This document shows positions 36,084 to 47,847 of a stretch of 64,000 bases of DNA, in pieces. The DNA is from Chiua virens (Eukaryota > Basidiomycota > Agaricomycetes > Boletales > Boletaceae). The translations under genes were made by a program, and so were the position numbers. Each line of letters begins with the position of its first letter. Within the stretch, counting starts at the first letter, position 1. Location of the stretch: assembly GCA_019787685.1 (NCBI GenBank), contig JAHNUO010000011.1:372001-436000 (forward strand). Reading direction: 5' to 3'. The notes beneath the pieces are model-generated. The model was not told where the DNA came from and did no database searches. It saw nothing but the letters and a program-made list of their open reading frames with translations.

Positions 36084-36689
36084 CGATGACGCAATCGCGA
36101 CATTGGCGAAACATTGGCCAAAGTTGACCCGCCACTCTCTCCGTTTGTGCTCTGGCTGGAGCACTGGGTCACCTGATTGGGAACGTTCGTCGTTGGACGA
36201 ACGGTGCGCACGAGTTCTAAGTCGTGACTAGCCAAATCGGGAAAGCGTGTGAGAGAAGAGGGCGAGAGAGAGAAAGCGATCGGGAACGTTCGTTCGGACT
36301 CGAGAGTGGAAAGCTGGGATATCGGATCCCTTGGTTTCGATGTGATCTCGTTAGATGATGTGTACTTGTACAAACAGACTTTATATACCACTGAACCAGT
36401 GGCTCACGAACTAGGTATGACGTAAGTGAAAGACAAAGTTGTGAAATTGTGAAAGGGTGAGGAACGCATAGTGGCGGGCGTGCGGGTGACTCGATCGAGG
36501 GCGTTGAGACCGATGTGACTTGATGGAAGGAGTCGAGACCCTTCGGACCGTGAACGCGAAGCGTCCCTTACACACCTGTTACCCATCGGGAATTAGTTGC
36601 CCTGCCCACAGAGAAACATGTAAAGTTGATTCGGTCGTCAGATCAGAAATTCCAGTCTCTAAACTCTATAATACACTGGCATCTCACAT
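36084..36689. other. 0.6 kb intergenic, nothing recognised
   Basis: It lies between the convergent F-box gene and permease copy B. Short frames only. Fragments such as the direct repeat of cgttgagacc/gtcgagaccc are not enough to call anything. Confidence 0.55.
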
Positions 36690-38991
36690 CTATGGGCTCG
36701 CATAATCCGATACCACTCCCAAGGGTACGCGTGTGAAGACGTTTCGTGGAATACCGTCATCCTGGATAACTGTCACCTGTTTGAGAGTGTATCCATTTCT
36801 TTGGGGTATCCACCAAAAAAATATGAACCAATACAGGACACCCAACAGACCAATAAAGAGCGCAATGACGATGTGTGACTACGTTTCTTCAGTCTCACAT
36901 TGTTGGATCAACTGATAAGAGTCAACTCACGTAGTATGGGAGATATTCGTATGGTTTGTCACCAGCAGATGGTGGTACCATTGGGACCACGACCAGAAAT
37001 ACGTTGGAGAGGAAGAAAAAGACAACAGCAAACTTGTACGCTCGGAATGGTGGGTCCCACTTATAGGCCTTGAATGCATCCGTATACAAGAGTAGCAATC
37101 CGCCGGAGATAAGGAGGTTGAATAACGCATGAGGGTACGATGAGTCTAACAAGGTTTGTTCAAAAAAAAAAGAGATCAGCAGGCCCAGCATGAGTACTCA
37201 CAATTGACGATAAATAGATAGGCGTCTCCTGGTGGTGCCAATACCATTAGGAGGACTGACATCACATATTGCGTAAAAATCCCGAAAAGTGGGGTATTGA
37301 ACGGCTTGTTGCTCGCAAAGAACGATGACCAGGGGAGAACTCCCTCACGCCCCAACTCCTGAACGACTAGTTTCCAATTGAGCCGTCAAACTCATAAACG
37401 AATCAGATCGATCATACCTCTGCCTTGAGCAAATAAAACCGAAAGGATACTCCCCAGCGAGGAAAGGGCGACGACAGCACTGAGTGCCTATGGTTCAACG
37501 TAAGCCTTGACTCCAGTAGCAACGGACTAAGCACACCCTCTCCGTTGCAGGACCAAAGAGATTTCGAAAGAACAGGGCACTGATTGCCATCAGTCACGTC
37601 ATGGAATAAAGTCATGGAAGCTCTTACGCTGGGATGGTACCCCCATGAAGTATATCCGCCTTCGACACCACTGCAAAGTATGCCATGTTCGTGGATGCAT
37701 ACACGAATGCAACGATGCACATAGCCAGCGGTGCGGCGAGTTTGATTGTCTTGATCGGATCCCGAACTTCGGACAAGACATAATTGGCGTTTGAATATCC
37801 AGAGTAACACCTAACAGAATCAACGGCGTGTCTACCCAACATGAAGAGACCTACCAAATGACGTTGTACATGCCAACGACAAAGGCATTGGCACCAAAGT
37901 TGGAGCCTTCCCAAAACGTCTGCCAAGTGTAATTGTTGGGCTGATCGTATTCCTTCCCGACAGCGAAGCCAGGTGCACCAATTAAACACAAAAAACCAGA
38001 CCCAGAAACCAAAACCAAGACGACCAATTTGAAGGCACCAAGTACGTTCTGAAGTCGTAGACCGAAGTTGAGAAACGCGCCGTGCACGATGACACAAGAC
38101 GTTATGCACAGGAATGCTACGATACGGACATTTGTCGGTGTCCGCTCAAAAGCCAAGGCATGCAACACGTCTAGAATAGAAGTTGCTGTTTGTGTCGTTA
38201 AGATCGACGGGATACATACATTCTCCAAAAGCCACGCTTGTCGCTGACATGCGACCCTGATTGGAACCACACCGAGATAACGACGGTACAACGAAATGAT
38301 GGAAGGACTTACAATGAGCAAGACATAGACTGCATAAACACAAGTGGTCATATAAGCGGGCCGTCGATAGACATACTCCATGTAGACCTTTTCTCCGCCG
38401 CTACGGGGCAGACCCTACCAGCATCATTCGAGGAACTTTTCCAGAAGAACATGGAGTATGTCTTACTGTTCCGAATTCGACGTACACCGCGGTCCCTGCG
38501 GTGGCGACCAACGCACCAAGAATCCACATGACAAATGTCATTCCGACGCTCCCGGACGACGTGAGAATGATACTTGGGACCATAAACACTCTGAGGCACT
38601 CAGTCAGGCCAGAATGCTCCCCTGAAAAGCTGGACAAGCGTACCCGCCTCCGATCACCCTGTTGAATATAAGGGAAATGGCGCTGAGCAATCCTAAAGAT
38701 ATGATCATGAGCGTTTATCTCCTGCATGAGCTATCTGACCGACCTAGCTGGCGTTTGCTGTCGGGGACGTCGTCAACGAATTGCTTCGAGTTCACTGGGA
38801 AAATGAGGGGGGTCAACTAAAACTCGATTTCCCTCGATTTCCCCCGATTTGAACAGACCATTTTCGATATCCTGCTCACTTTGGCTTGTTGTCGAGCGCG
38901 ACTGTGGTCGTAGGAGAGGTTCTATCTCCGAGGTTGAACATGAGGTGCCAAGATATGCGGTTGACGATGAGGCAGCGCTATCGTACAACAT
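36690..38991 (-). CDS. MUP1-like high-affinity methionine permease, copy B
   Basis: It has the same thirteen-exon structure as copy A, with every intron at the same place. The start MLYDSAASSSTAYLG at 38991 aligns with copy A. It keeps GLPRSGGEK, VRIVAFLCITSCVIVHGAFL, CYSGYSNANYVLSEVRDPIK and the C-terminal helices FAVVFFFLSNVFLVVVPMV. The stop TAG at 36690-36692 follows SDYASP. Differences from copy A are scattered substitutions, including Ile to Ser in the W-[SY]-[IS]-GYSNANY loop and several changes in the third exon. All frames are intact. The two genes lie head to tail with a 2.4 kb spacer. Confidence 0.85.
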
Positions 38992-39378
38992 GGCCGGTCC
39001 AGGTATCAAGCTCCAAGGCTCGAACTCGACGTCCGACGGGAGACAAGGTTCAAGCCAGTGCTGCTAAGTTTGTCGTGCTCTGGCATCAGTGCTGATTCGT
39101 ATTCGATCGATTGGTCCGGTGAAAATTCGGTCACTTGAAAGGACGAGTATTTATGTAAGCAACCGCCGCACCTTCAATTTACCCACGCGGGAGAACCATT
39201 CAACACAAGAGTCTTATCTAATTCCGACCTGTACTTCAAGTTACTAGTAAATACTAATCATTCTTATCCTAAGCGAATGTCCACATTGCATTCCAGATCC
39301 AGTTGTTATATATCGTTTTCTCCGGTACGCGGACATCTTTGATCCCAAGTTCATAGAAGGAGGTTCGGCCAGTGATGC

Positions 39379-40173
39379 ATGGCGATCTCAATGACTATCG
39401 AAACAGATTGACATCTTTGACGGGTCTTTCTTGCTCCACTCGGTATAACCGACTTGGGGGATTGGAGGACCTTGGTGAAACAATAAATCTGGGAAGAGAT
39501 GCAATGACGCTTTCCCGTTGGAAGGCCGGAACCGATTCCTCGAATAATTAACCTCGCGCGCAAGCTTTGTACACGGTAGACTTGGCTACACAACAGCGAG
39601 GATCTAGAGGAGGTGTTTAGACTCTATGTTGAGCTTGCAGATGTGCCACAAGTCACGTCGTTGCGTGACACGTCTGCCACGAGAGAATAGATCAAAGCCG
39701 CCGAAGATCGTTCATTATGTGACCGCTTTGCCGTCCTTGCCAGAGAATCTTGCTGTTCTAAAGCCCCTTACGTCTTCGCTCGCCGTGGATGCCTTCTCGG
39801 CTTGCCTTCGTAATGGCGCTCCTCCCAAGGCAGTGGAACTTCTCGAGCAAGGACGAGGTGTGTTTTGGAGAACCCCCAATTCGCGTATCTATCTGCCTGT
39901 CATACGACAGTTGGAGATAAGGAGTGTCCAGACGATGTGATCCATCTCGGGACTGCAATGCAGTTTGCTGACTTTCGTTCCGTGATCGGGATAATGTGGG
40001 CTGTCGACGATGGGGAGACGAACGAGGTGACATCCACATTTTACAAACGTGTGGTACACGAGTCGGGTCATTTGGACCATACCCGTGGCGCGCTGGCGCT
40101 GCATTTGACGATGAAGTCGCCGAAGAAGATCCCACTTGATCAGCGCATTTTTTATATCCATCTTGGTGTCTAG
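39379..40173 (+). pseudogene. TPR-CHAT protein relic with internal deletion
   Basis: Fragments in different frames recall TPR-CHAT proteins: YNRLGGLEDLGETINLGRDA (a TPR unit), EDLEEVFRLYVELADVPQV, then SLAVDAFSACLRNGAPPKAV and ELLEQGRGVFW. These jump straight to the CHAT domain end, FAYLSACHTTVGDKECPDD and HLGTAMQFADFRSVIGIMWA, ending at 40173. CHAT is a caspase-like protease fold, and the Cys of SACHT is its nucleophile. The catalytic His segment that should lie between GVFW and the Cys is deleted. Frame changes and stops are present (around 39550 and 39690). It is non-functional. Confidence 0.8.
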
Positions 40174-40554
40174 TTTTATACCTCTTCGTTTTTCTATCGG
40201 GTTTTTCTTGCTTTCACGCTAACTCGCACTCATTCGTTGCTTGCTGTCATACGAATTATCTGGAAATCAGTGTCCGTAGATGCTCTGGGAATACACAAAT
40301 GATTGGATGTGAAATGATCAAAGGCCAATCTGGGAGATCGACTTTCACTATCGGTGAGATTTGTTATATGCTACCCGATTCATTGGCAATCTGAGATCTT
40401 GAATAACGTCTACTCGAACTTACATTGATCATGAAGATCTCCAATACAATCCAGACCTCTAATGACAGCGCCTGACAGCATAAAATGGTCAGCCAAATCC
40501 GAGTCAATGAGTTGCCATCCTCATCTATTCCCGATGCGTTAGGCCTGGAACCAC

Positions 40555-41251
40555 CTAGCGAGTACTATAAGACCTGGAAAGCGTTACTCGAGTCGCTGGA
40601 ATGTGTCTCGATTCGTCGCTGGGTGAAATAACGGCGGACACGGGTACTTCAGGGACGGGCGATCTGGACTTGAGGGGATCAGGAAGTTCTCTCTGATGAT
40701 ATTGTCGTAGCTGTGGATTAGCTTCCCTTTCCTGCAAAGTTTTACGATCAGCATGAAGCCATTGTCGGGAGGATGTCATGTACTCACCACGGTACCAGTG
40801 ATGGTCTCTCCCACTGGTGTTAGTTCGTCCTGTGCTTCTCCTTCGTCCAGTACAGGCAACGTCGTCTGCAAGGCCTAGAAGGACATTCTCATTAGCCGAC
40901 ACGTCCTTGACTCCGAAGTTCCGCGACAAAACTCACCCGATTTAGACCACTTCGTCCACGTTTGCCGCACTGGCAGTATGTCTCACTGACCGTGAGCGAC
41001 CGTACCAACGTCGCCAGCTCTCGTTTCAAATCCTGGTACTTTGTCAACACCTCCTCTAACCTGTTCTGCAACTCTGCGTTCTCCTTCCTCACCCGAGCCG
41101 CCTCGTTACGAAACCTATCCCGTTCCTGACGAATGTCGACGAGGTCGCTGAGGAGTTGCGCGTTGTCTATTTGAAGTTGCTGGATGACTTTGCGTTGGCG
41201 GGCATGGGTGTCTTGAAGCGACTCGATGACGCGTGTTTGTTTGGAGTCCAT
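40555..41251 (-). CDS. coiled-coil protein of unknown function
   Basis: Exons 41251-40937, 40874-40788 and 40731-40555 are joined by clean introns 40875-40936 and 40732-40787. The first 85 residues form a strong parallel coiled coil (VIQQLQIDNAQLLSDLVDIR, QERDRFRNEAARVRKENAEL). A short CQCGKRGRSGLNR follows. The rest is polar and ends RVTLSRSYSTR. The layout, an N-terminal coiled coil with a basic Ser/Arg-rich tail, superficially recalls shugoshin, but no diagnostic motif is seen, so I leave the function open. The protein is about 192 residues. Confidence 0.65.
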
Positions 41252-43945
41252 GTGAGCCCACTTTCTGGATTCTTTGTTTCTTGTGAGGAATTGTGATATC
41301 GTGATTTTAAAACGCTGCAGATGGATTCATCTTTATGTATATTTCTCCTCTGATCCGTTGCCAAAGCGCTCGATCTCGACCATGGCAAGGTGCATCGACC
41401 ATCGAGTGTCTGCCAGGTTCCAACAATTTCAGAGCTGTTCCGGGACACAGTGACGTTGCTGGCAAGGTGGGGCTGCGAAGTCCTGATCATATCGATGGTG
41501 TCAATATCGATGGCTGCAGGCAGCGAGCTGTGTCCCGGGTCACATTCGAGGCGGTATTCATCCAAGACCTCTCATTGGTGGAAAGACCTCGAGGCATCGT
41601 TCTGGTAGCGCTGGCAATCAAAACGGATTTTTGGGGGCCATTCTTGATATTGGTGAGCGGCGTGGCAAACCCGCGGAAAGGCGATCCGTCGTTGTTGACT
41701 CGAGGCTTGCTCGGCCAGGGGCTGTGTTGAAACGATCCATTTATTGATGCCATCTCCACTCAGCTTCATGAAACTGACCGCAACACTCCGGATCGCGAGT
41801 CGGTCTCGGGAGGCCGCAGATCGCAGTTCCAAGGCTCGATAACAGGTCCCCCCTTCCATGAGCTGTCTAACCACGTCGGTAACCGGGTAGCGTCTGCGCT
41901 GGTTGATCCGGTATCAGAATGTGGTTGTGGGTACAGACATACTCACGCCTTGGTGTGGTCCAACGACTGTCCACTTCATGCCCATTCAACTCGCACCAAT
42001 CTCTGCACCTCTGCGCTGTGTTCGTGAGCTCCTTGGGTCACGTCGCACATGCTACTGATCATCGAAATACGAGGCAGATGGAAGGCAGTTCTGTCCTGCT
42101 CACAGCCACAGTATAGCTGTTCAGATACGGTAGCAGAACTCGGGACTTTTCTTGCAGCAACATCAACCATTGGAAGTTCATTCCGGGCAGCATCCTCCGC
42201 AAAGCGATGTTATGTTACCCTGATTCGTGTTCGGTGCGTAATTTCACTACCAAACCTAGGGCCACCGTTCTAGTGTACACCCTTCACATGCAGACACTTT
42301 GTGGCGGAGGAACGGACTCAAGACTTTGTGCGATCCCAGATCTGGTCTATCCCACTATGGACAAAGAATGTGGAGATGATCCCGCACGCTCGATTCAGAA
42401 TGAGATTACGTTCCTCGGGCTGTCGATCTTTTTATTTCAAAGTCACGTCATTCAATATGAATGACAGGAGGCAAATCTTGGTATGTGCCAACCGTTTGCA
42501 GCGTGTGGCGTCCGGACTCCGAATGGTCGAATCATGCAAGGGCAGCGATTAAAGACCGGTCACTACTTATATCATGCGAAACGAAGACGGGTCCAGGAGC
42601 GATACTTGGTAAAGACTCACCAGTTACACTAGTATTGAGGCTCGCGAAGTGGTTTCCTGTAGACTGCCCAGGCACAGAGCCAGTAACGTCGAATCTCTCT
42701 TGTGACTCATCAGAAGGCATGCGGTCGCCCTCCATGCACAGAAAGTCTTTTATGGCAGTCAGACGGGGCTAGTATCAATCAGAGGGAAACCCTCGCGATT
42801 CGGTCGGAGTCTTGATTTGGATATAATTGTCCGATAGGGCGGCGTTCTTGCTGTCTGCTCAGAAAAGCGACTCCAACTTGTATAGGTACTGATCGATATC
42901 AATAGTTACCTCTGTGACAATATTCCTAAGGCGATTCGGGGTAAACAACACCACGTCGGAACTTTGATTTCATCAGCAAACAGCTCAAGCTCAGATTGTA
43001 GCCGGAACCGGCCCGTTTGTGTGAACCCGCTTGCGACACGGAACTCGCTAATGTTCGTCCAAGCGCACATATGAATGATTCCCGGGTTTCCCTCAGGCCA
43101 GGTAAACGAGGCACACGGTGCAAGCTCGGATCCGACGGTGACCAGGTCCGTTTCCTGAACTCGACTTATCATGTGCTCTTTTAGTTTGATCCACGTGGTT
43201 GATGCATATAGCCCGTTCAAGTCGACTTTTGCACAAACTGTCGCAGTCTTTTCCCAGGGCGTTGGGTGACTGCAAGCGTGTTTTTTTGGCCGGGTTGCGT
43301 CTTCTTGACGACTGGAGAAGGTTCGCGTTCAGGCTACGCTCAAGGTTTTGCTAAACAAACGCTCATATGAACCCTAGGCTATTAATGGTAAGATACTTAC
43401 ATATGACGCGACACTGGTACCATGGCTCCCTTTGGCTGAGGCAGTGCTTCGGAGCAACGCAATCTACGTTGATTCATCCACCCGATCAGAAAGGAGGGTC
43501 ACTTCTTATGGGACGACTGGTCCATGTCAAATGTCAATGTTCATGTGACCGGCTTCCGAACGCCGCGTTGTGTACCAAGTGTCCTTGCTCTGCAACGACA
43601 CGAAACGTGCTCAGAGTGTGCGGTAGCCTATTCAAGTTATCAGCCTGAGGCTACACCTGGCCTTTCTAATCAATGTTTTACTTGGTTCAATCCGCAGGAT
43701 GGTTTCGTCAACAACCTGATCAAGAACCCACGAGGTCACCGTGGAGTCTTTCAAACAATGGTGTTCTTCCATAGGGTGCCACCATCATCCTCATGTCATC
43801 CTTACTGGTACCTGTCCAGTTATCCTTGTGCGCATGGTACGGTCATAGAATAGACCCCGTGCTCCTTCGACACCCATAAAATGCAGGCGTCAGAGCAACC
43901 TGTCTCTTATTCTTGTCCTCAAAATCGTCATCGCACTGCTTCCCG
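41252..43945. other. 2.7 kb without a recognised gene; minus-strand protein-like pieces
   Basis: Minus-strand pieces look protein-like: 41874-41572 (VVRQLMEGGTCYRALELRSA), 41759-41487 (FRGFATPLTNIKNGPQKSVL) and 42170-41976. These may be exons of one gene upstream of the coiled-coil gene. A separate minus frame at 43220-42906 (GIIHMCAWTNISEFRVASGF) has a vague lectin-blade look. I could not join or name any of them. 43250-43945 shows only short plus-strand frames and the GH16 promoter side. Confidence 0.4.
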
Positions 43946-45519
43946 ATGCATCCGTGGTCGACTCTTGGCGTGCTCTTCATCACAACGTCGTATGTGACCG
44001 CGTTTGACCTCATTCGCGAGTATGCGGGGACAAACTTTTTCGACGGGTGGGATTTCTATGGGAATATCGATAATTTGACCTGGGGTATGTCGGTGACTGT
44101 TGGGCATGTCTACGATGCTGAACCTTGTGGTTGCAAGGCAATGTCACGTATGTGACACAGGAAGTTGCGAGCAGTCAGGATCTGGCCTATGTGACGAGCG
44201 ATAATCGCGTCATCATCAAAGTCGATAATGTGACCAACGTACCACTCGGCGGGTCTCGCAACTCGGTATGGATGTTTCATATTGTTTTGCAATAACTCGT
44301 GTTGATATAGTGGAATACTAGGTCCGTATCACGACACAAGATGCATATGATATAGGCAGCCTATGGTTAATAGACCTTAATCACATACCATGGGGTTGTT
44401 CCGTAAGTCGGGGATGCTGTGTTTCATTTCCCAGCGTTGATCGAAAATTTCCCTTGATAGGTCTGGCCAGCGTTCTGGAGTTTCGGTGCGTGCTCCTGAT
44501 GTCATCTAGTCAAGGTCTGTTGACGAAGGTGTCCAGGACCCAATTGGCCTAATAACGGCGAGATTGATATCATCGAGGGCATCAATCTAAACACAGACAA
44601 TCAGTATGCGATTCACACTACACCAGGATGCTATCACAGCGGGAACACGGATCAATTGGGATCGACGGGGGCGACCGATTGTTCGCAAGGGTCTGGGTGC
44701 ACTGTGGGGGAGACGTCGCAGAATAGCTTCTTCACGGGTTTCGCCAATGCAAACGGAGGCGTGTTCGCGACACAGTTTGACGTGTCTGGGATCTTGTACG
44801 TGAACCCTCTGGCTGACGTGGGATTTTTTGCTGACCATGCCGACAAATGATCGATCCATATTAGCATGTGGTTCTGGAGTGTATGTTTCTTTCTTGTCTC
44901 TTGGGTGTCGGATTCACATTGACGACGAGCTCAGCGACCAGACATACCTTCGTCGATATCACAGGCGACGTCGACGTCTTCGATAAATGTCTCTTCGTGG
45001 GGAACGCCACATGCTGCCTTTCTGTCAAACTCGTGCAATATCTCTGAATTCTTCAGTGCACAGAACCTCGTGTTGGATATTACTCTATGCGGTGTCTGGT
45101 AGGGCGCATACATGTGATGATTCTTTTGCATCGCTGACCGAGCCTAGGGGGGGCGTGCCGGGGATTTATGACTCGCAATGTGCCAAGCAGGGATCTACGG
45201 GGATATGTGTAAGTGCGCTCGTATTGGTAGTGTTCGGCATTGACGGTGTAAACATCGTTAGTACAACGATTGTGTTGTCGGACCGGGAAGTCCGACCTAC
45301 GACAACGCGTATTTTGACCTCAACTACGTGCGCACGTACACGACGTCCTCTGCTGTGCCTGGCGCTACGAGCACGGCGACCACGATCGCAAACGTACCGT
45401 CGCCGAGCGGGTCGTCGTCGAGCAATCCGCAGACCGCGTCGTCGTCTGGGGCCATCGAGATGGTAATACCGCTGACCCCGGTGTTGTGTTTGTTTGCGGG
45501 GATGTTTCTGGTGATGTAG
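43946..45519 (+). CDS. GH16 endo-beta-glucanase-like glycoside hydrolase, GPI-anchored
   Basis: The start at 43946 gives a signal peptide (MHPWSTLGVLFITTSYVTAF), then DLIREYAGTNFFDGWDFYGN. At least seven introns are removed with exact phase up to RPDIPSSISQ. The catalytic motif is GPNWPNNGEIDIIEGIN, with nucleophile and acid/base Glu flanking the Asp, as in fungal GH16 laminarinase-like enzymes. SVWPAFWSFG, TPGCYHSGNTDQLGSTGATDC and SEFFSAQNLVLDITLCG follow. The C-terminus is Ser/Thr-rich and ends in a hydrophobic tail (EMVIPLTPVLCLFAGMFLVM), typical of a GPI signal. It likely acts on cell-wall beta-glucans outside the cell. A G7 run at 45147-45153 makes one splice phase uncertain. A decayed second copy lies at 47505. 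Confidence 0.85.
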
Positions 45520-45659
45520 CGCAAACCGTAAATATAATACAGTCTGTTGTATTGGACGATTCACATGGACAGGTACTTCATTCTATAACTCTATAATTGC
45601 ATATTTGCGAGCTGTCGTGACCGTTGGATGTTCTCAGCCGATCCGAAGCACATGGATTG

Positions 45660-45854
45660 ATTCAGGTTTGCCCGTTTTTCCTTCTTGTCTTCTCCGACGG
45701 TAGCCAGGATTTGTCAGAAAAAAACAAGCCCACCAACGTTCGGAGCTTCGACAAGCACATATACTCGGAGGAAGAAGGTTCAGGAGTTCAGATGCCCGTT
45801 CTGACTAGTCTTCCCTTCGAAGAGTCCAGACTGTCAGCGTCACCGACTAAGTAA
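45660..45854 (+). pseudogene. stub of a sugar transporter 5' end (copy 1 of the duplicated block)
   Basis: Starting about 140 bp after the GH16 stop, the DNA resembles the start of the transporter gene at 47848: tttccttcttgtctt, then a frame with SEKNKPTNVRSFDK where the intact gene has SEKIDPADVASFDKG. The similarity ends near 45770, and a stop follows at 45852. The start codon and all membrane helices are gone. Confidence 0.7.
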
Positions 45855-45859
45855 TTCTT

Positions 45860-47500
45860 GAAATAAAATAAATAGCTTGCTAATATTTAGTGAAAAGATC
45901 TTATGGGTAAACATATTATTATGATCAATTGAAAATCCACAGATGACTCATATTTACAACTGCAATACTTTGATGCAGGGAGATCAGGACGCAGGAAGCG
46001 AGAACAACGTACCTGGAGGTCACCAGTGGGTATTGGAAGGCCCGGGAGATCCAGGTCGACTTAGGGGATGTCGAGGCCGATCGAGATCACCAAACAGGCG
46101 GCTGGCCCGGCTCAGGGCTTTCGGGCCGGGCCGCCGGCGCATCACAAACTTGGAGGTGTAGGCGGAGAAGGTGTCGGAGTTTGAATGGTCGTAAGGTCAC
46201 CGGCGGTGTTTGACTCGGATTAGACACTGGCATAATAAATAATCAAAGTTCTGTGAAAAATCATTGTCCAAGTCCTCAACAGCCTCCCGCAACGCAAGTA
46301 CAGCCCCGAACATTTCCTTTCGGGTGCGACGAGGCTTATTCTGCACAGCCGGTGTTTCAGCATCAGCATCCGAGTCATCCATTTCCTGCTCTGCGCGCAT
46401 CCATAACCGCCTGGAAGATGTCTTCGTCGGTTGCCTCGAAGATGTTGTGTCTCTGTGTTTGGGTTGAGGAGCTCGGTAATGCACATACGGTTTGGGCATC
46501 TTGGTGGGTTCCATAGCGGTGGAAGTGGGAACTTGGGCCATTCTTGCCTTTGTTCAAGCCCGTCCAAAAGAGGCAAGCTGCTGGCAAGCCGTCGATAGAC
46601 GGTCTGGTATGTACTTGAGTTTAGATTTATTTACACGTTGCTAATCAGTCGTGCCCTCGTCAGCACGCCACCTCCTTTTTTCTTTCTCCGCCTGGTGAGA
46701 CTAGTTAGGAGTATAGGTCGGTCCAATCCCTCTCTAACCTTCTCATCGTCTCGCCAGGTGCGCTTCATCTTTCGGTTTTTTGTTTTTCCAACTTGTGTCT
46801 CGTCGTCTCGCCAGTGTATTAGCTTTTTGCGCTCACCCGTTCCCTCCCTGATCCCAATGTATTTGTATTTCTACTCCATTTTCACTCTGTCTTTCTCATA
46901 GTAGCGTTTCGCGTGACTCGCCTGACTATTCGGGCGTTCTGCTCGCGCCGTAATCTATCTGGGTTGCCATCGCCGTGGAACCCGAGTTTCGCTGGCTTCA
47001 CGTCGTGGCGCATTTTCCTCACGCGAGACTGATTAGCAGACTGTCTATTGACGCTTGCCAGCAGCCAAGCAGCCTCTTTTGGACGTGCTGGTCACCAGAC
47101 TAACAAGAAAACCCTATCGGATATCTGGTATGGGAGAATTATTCCTTATCCGAAATCCCCGCAAACCAAGTCGGGAAATTCAGAAACCCATAGTGTCGAC
47201 TGTACTGAGCGCCTCGAGGTGGCGTATCAATTGATAAGCAGAACGGCCTAGACATGGCCCAGGCCGAGCATAGCTAATTTTTTTTTAAATCGTTGTTTAT
47301 TGTCCGGTGGGGCAGGGCCCTATGTCAGACATACGTGCGCGTGCTTTACGGGGATCGTACGTTGAGCTGATACTTGGCCTAATGAACAATTATTTATCAT
47401 ACATAGTCCAACAAAATCAATTACGGGTACGTTGTAACTTGGCTGGCGTTCAATTCTGACGCCGACCCGGTAATAGCGTATTTAGACTATATGACACCAG
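45860..47500. other. 1.6 kb spacer in the duplicated block; one minus-strand ORF
   Basis: A minus-strand frame at 46541-46197 encodes about 114 polar residues (PKPYVHYRAPQPKHRDTTSS, RRTRKEMFGAVLALREAVED) with a short acidic run. It is not recognised and could be a small gene or an element remnant. The remainder (46600-47500) has pyrimidine-rich stretches and short frames only. Confidence 0.45.
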
Positions 47501-47504
47501 AAGC

Positions 47505-47690
47505 TTACTAGAACCCGGTGAATCGATACTCCTCGGCAAGACTCGCCACTCGGTATGGACCGTTTCATCTTGGGTCGGAATGACTCGTGAGTAATGTTCA
47601 TGTTGCTTAGGTCTGCATCACGACCAAGAGAGTTGTTCTGTTTGTTTACGGGGATTATGCATCGTTGCATTATCGTGATGTAGCGCTAAT
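47505..47690 (+). pseudogene. GH16 relic (copy 2 of the duplicated block)
   Basis: actcgccactcggtatgg...gtctgcatcacgacc matches the exon-intron-exon region of the intact gene around 44256-44330 (tctcgcaactcggtatgg, gtccgtatcacgaca). It then jumps to the last codons and stop (gtttgtttacggggat...gtgatgtag) matching 45486-45519. The catalytic region is deleted. The flank after the stop also matches the flank of the intact copy. Confidence 0.75.
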
Positions 47691-47847
47691 TCTAAATATA
47701 CTACAGTCTGGCTCACATGGTCCATGGACAGGTACTCCATTCTATAATTGCGCGTTTGCGGGGCATCGTGACCTGTGGATGTTCTAGTTCCGAAACACAT
47801 ATATTAATTCAGGTGTGCCAGGCTTTCCTTCTTGTCTTCCTTCTCTA

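Noticed and set aside
40555..41251. Calling the coiled-coil protein a shugoshin.
   Set aside because: Only the coiled coil and polar tail agree, and no shugoshin C-terminal motif is visible.
42906..43220. A fucose-specific-lectin-like blade on the minus strand.
   Set aside because: One vague blade-like segment without repeats or a full propeller is not enough.
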